Positions 63,832 through 64,000 of a DNA stretch of 64,000 bases are shown here, piece by piece (positions within the stretch are counted from its first letter, which is position 1; each line of letters begins with the position of its first letter). The notes under the pieces were generated by a model that was given only the letters and a program-made list of their open reading frames with translations, was not told the origin of the DNA and searched no databases. The position numbers and the translations under genes are program-made. Origin of the DNA: Aestuariivivens sediminis (lineage in GTDB: Bacteria; Bacteroidota; Bacteroidia; Flavobacteriales; Flavobacteriaceae); NCBI RefSeq assembly GCF_022662105.1, contig NZ_JAKMCP010000001.1:558001-622000 (forward strand), in the 5' to 3' direction.

Positions 63832-64000
63832 ATGAGCACCATCCAATCCTATATTACGAAGCACAAGGACCGTTTTATCAATGAACTTATAGAATTGCTG
63901 AAAATACCATCCGTAAGTGCAGATTCTAATTATAAGAATGCTGTTTTAAAAACGGCTGAAGCTGTAAAAATAAGCTTAGAAAACGCCGGTTGCAGTTCAG
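63832..64000 (+). CDS. M20-family peptidase (dipeptidase), partial 5' end
   Basis: The first 56 codons are in the window and the frame stays open to the right edge. The N-terminus (ITKHKDRFINELIELLKIPS, then VSADSNY) is typical of M20/M28-type cytoplasmic dipeptidases, with the LLKIPSVSAD segment being a family hallmark. These enzymes use two zinc ions to split dipeptides; the metal ligands lie beyond the window. No signal peptide is seen. Any link with the glycopeptide locus is only positional. Confidence 0.8.
   Translation, partial: MSTIQSYITKHKDRFINELIELLKIPSVSADSNYKNAVLKTAEAVKISLENAGCSS

Overview
The window looks like a chromosomal piece of a marine-type Flavobacteriaceae (Bacteroidota) genome. 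The signs are AT-rich DNA, many lipoproteins with Bacteroidota-style signal peptides, Bacteroidota-type promoter elements (TAnnTTTG), and gene families typical of flavobacteria. No species can be named from the sequence alone.

Left flank (1-7048). This holds a partial surface-type metallophosphoesterase lipoprotein (minus), a methionine sulfoxide reductase group msrB-msrA-msrA-like (minus), an HD-domain protein fused to a Pycsar-effector-like membrane domain (plus), and a large GAF-domain protein (minus). The last two genes converge and overlap at their 3' ends.

Central locus (7294-58313). About 51 kb, all on the plus strand and closely packed, reads as one catabolic island for fucosylated, mannose-rich N-glycans or glycopeptides. 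It encodes four GH92 mannosidase-family enzymes, two GH20 beta-hexosaminidases, four GH29 alpha-L-fucosidases, a GH130 phosphorylase, a glycosylasparaginase, a GH123-like protein, a sulfatase and several poorly understood TIM-barrel or DUF4838 proteins. Transport is by an SSS-family symporter and a FucP-type permease. There is no SusC/SusD pair and no recognisable regulator. Between the glycosidases sits a block of planctomycete-style genes (cytochrome-like/DUF1549/DUF1553, DUF1501, beta-propeller, LRR/cytochrome), tied to the glycosidases by a shared C-terminal module.

The 3' part (45819-58313) carries a nonphosphorylating L-fucose pathway: permease, mutarotase, L-fucose dehydrogenase, fuconolactonase, 2-keto-3-deoxy-fuconate dehydrogenase and the diketo-acid hydrolase. 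LutABC follows and would oxidise the L-lactate released. The L-fuconate dehydratase expected between lactonase and second dehydrogenase is not in the window.

Right flank (58452-64000). This holds a rare three-part fusion (APH-type kinase, M23 peptidase, class III PLP enzyme), then cysQ, a tandem-DUF2061 membrane protein and cysC. Next come a tRNA-Leu(TAG) on the minus strand with a duplicated 3' tail and terminator, and the start of an M20 peptidase. The most unusual molecular signals are a GH92 with Gln in place of the general-acid Glu, a putative fucose dehydrogenase with Asn in place of the catalytic SDR Lys, and the trifunctional fusion.
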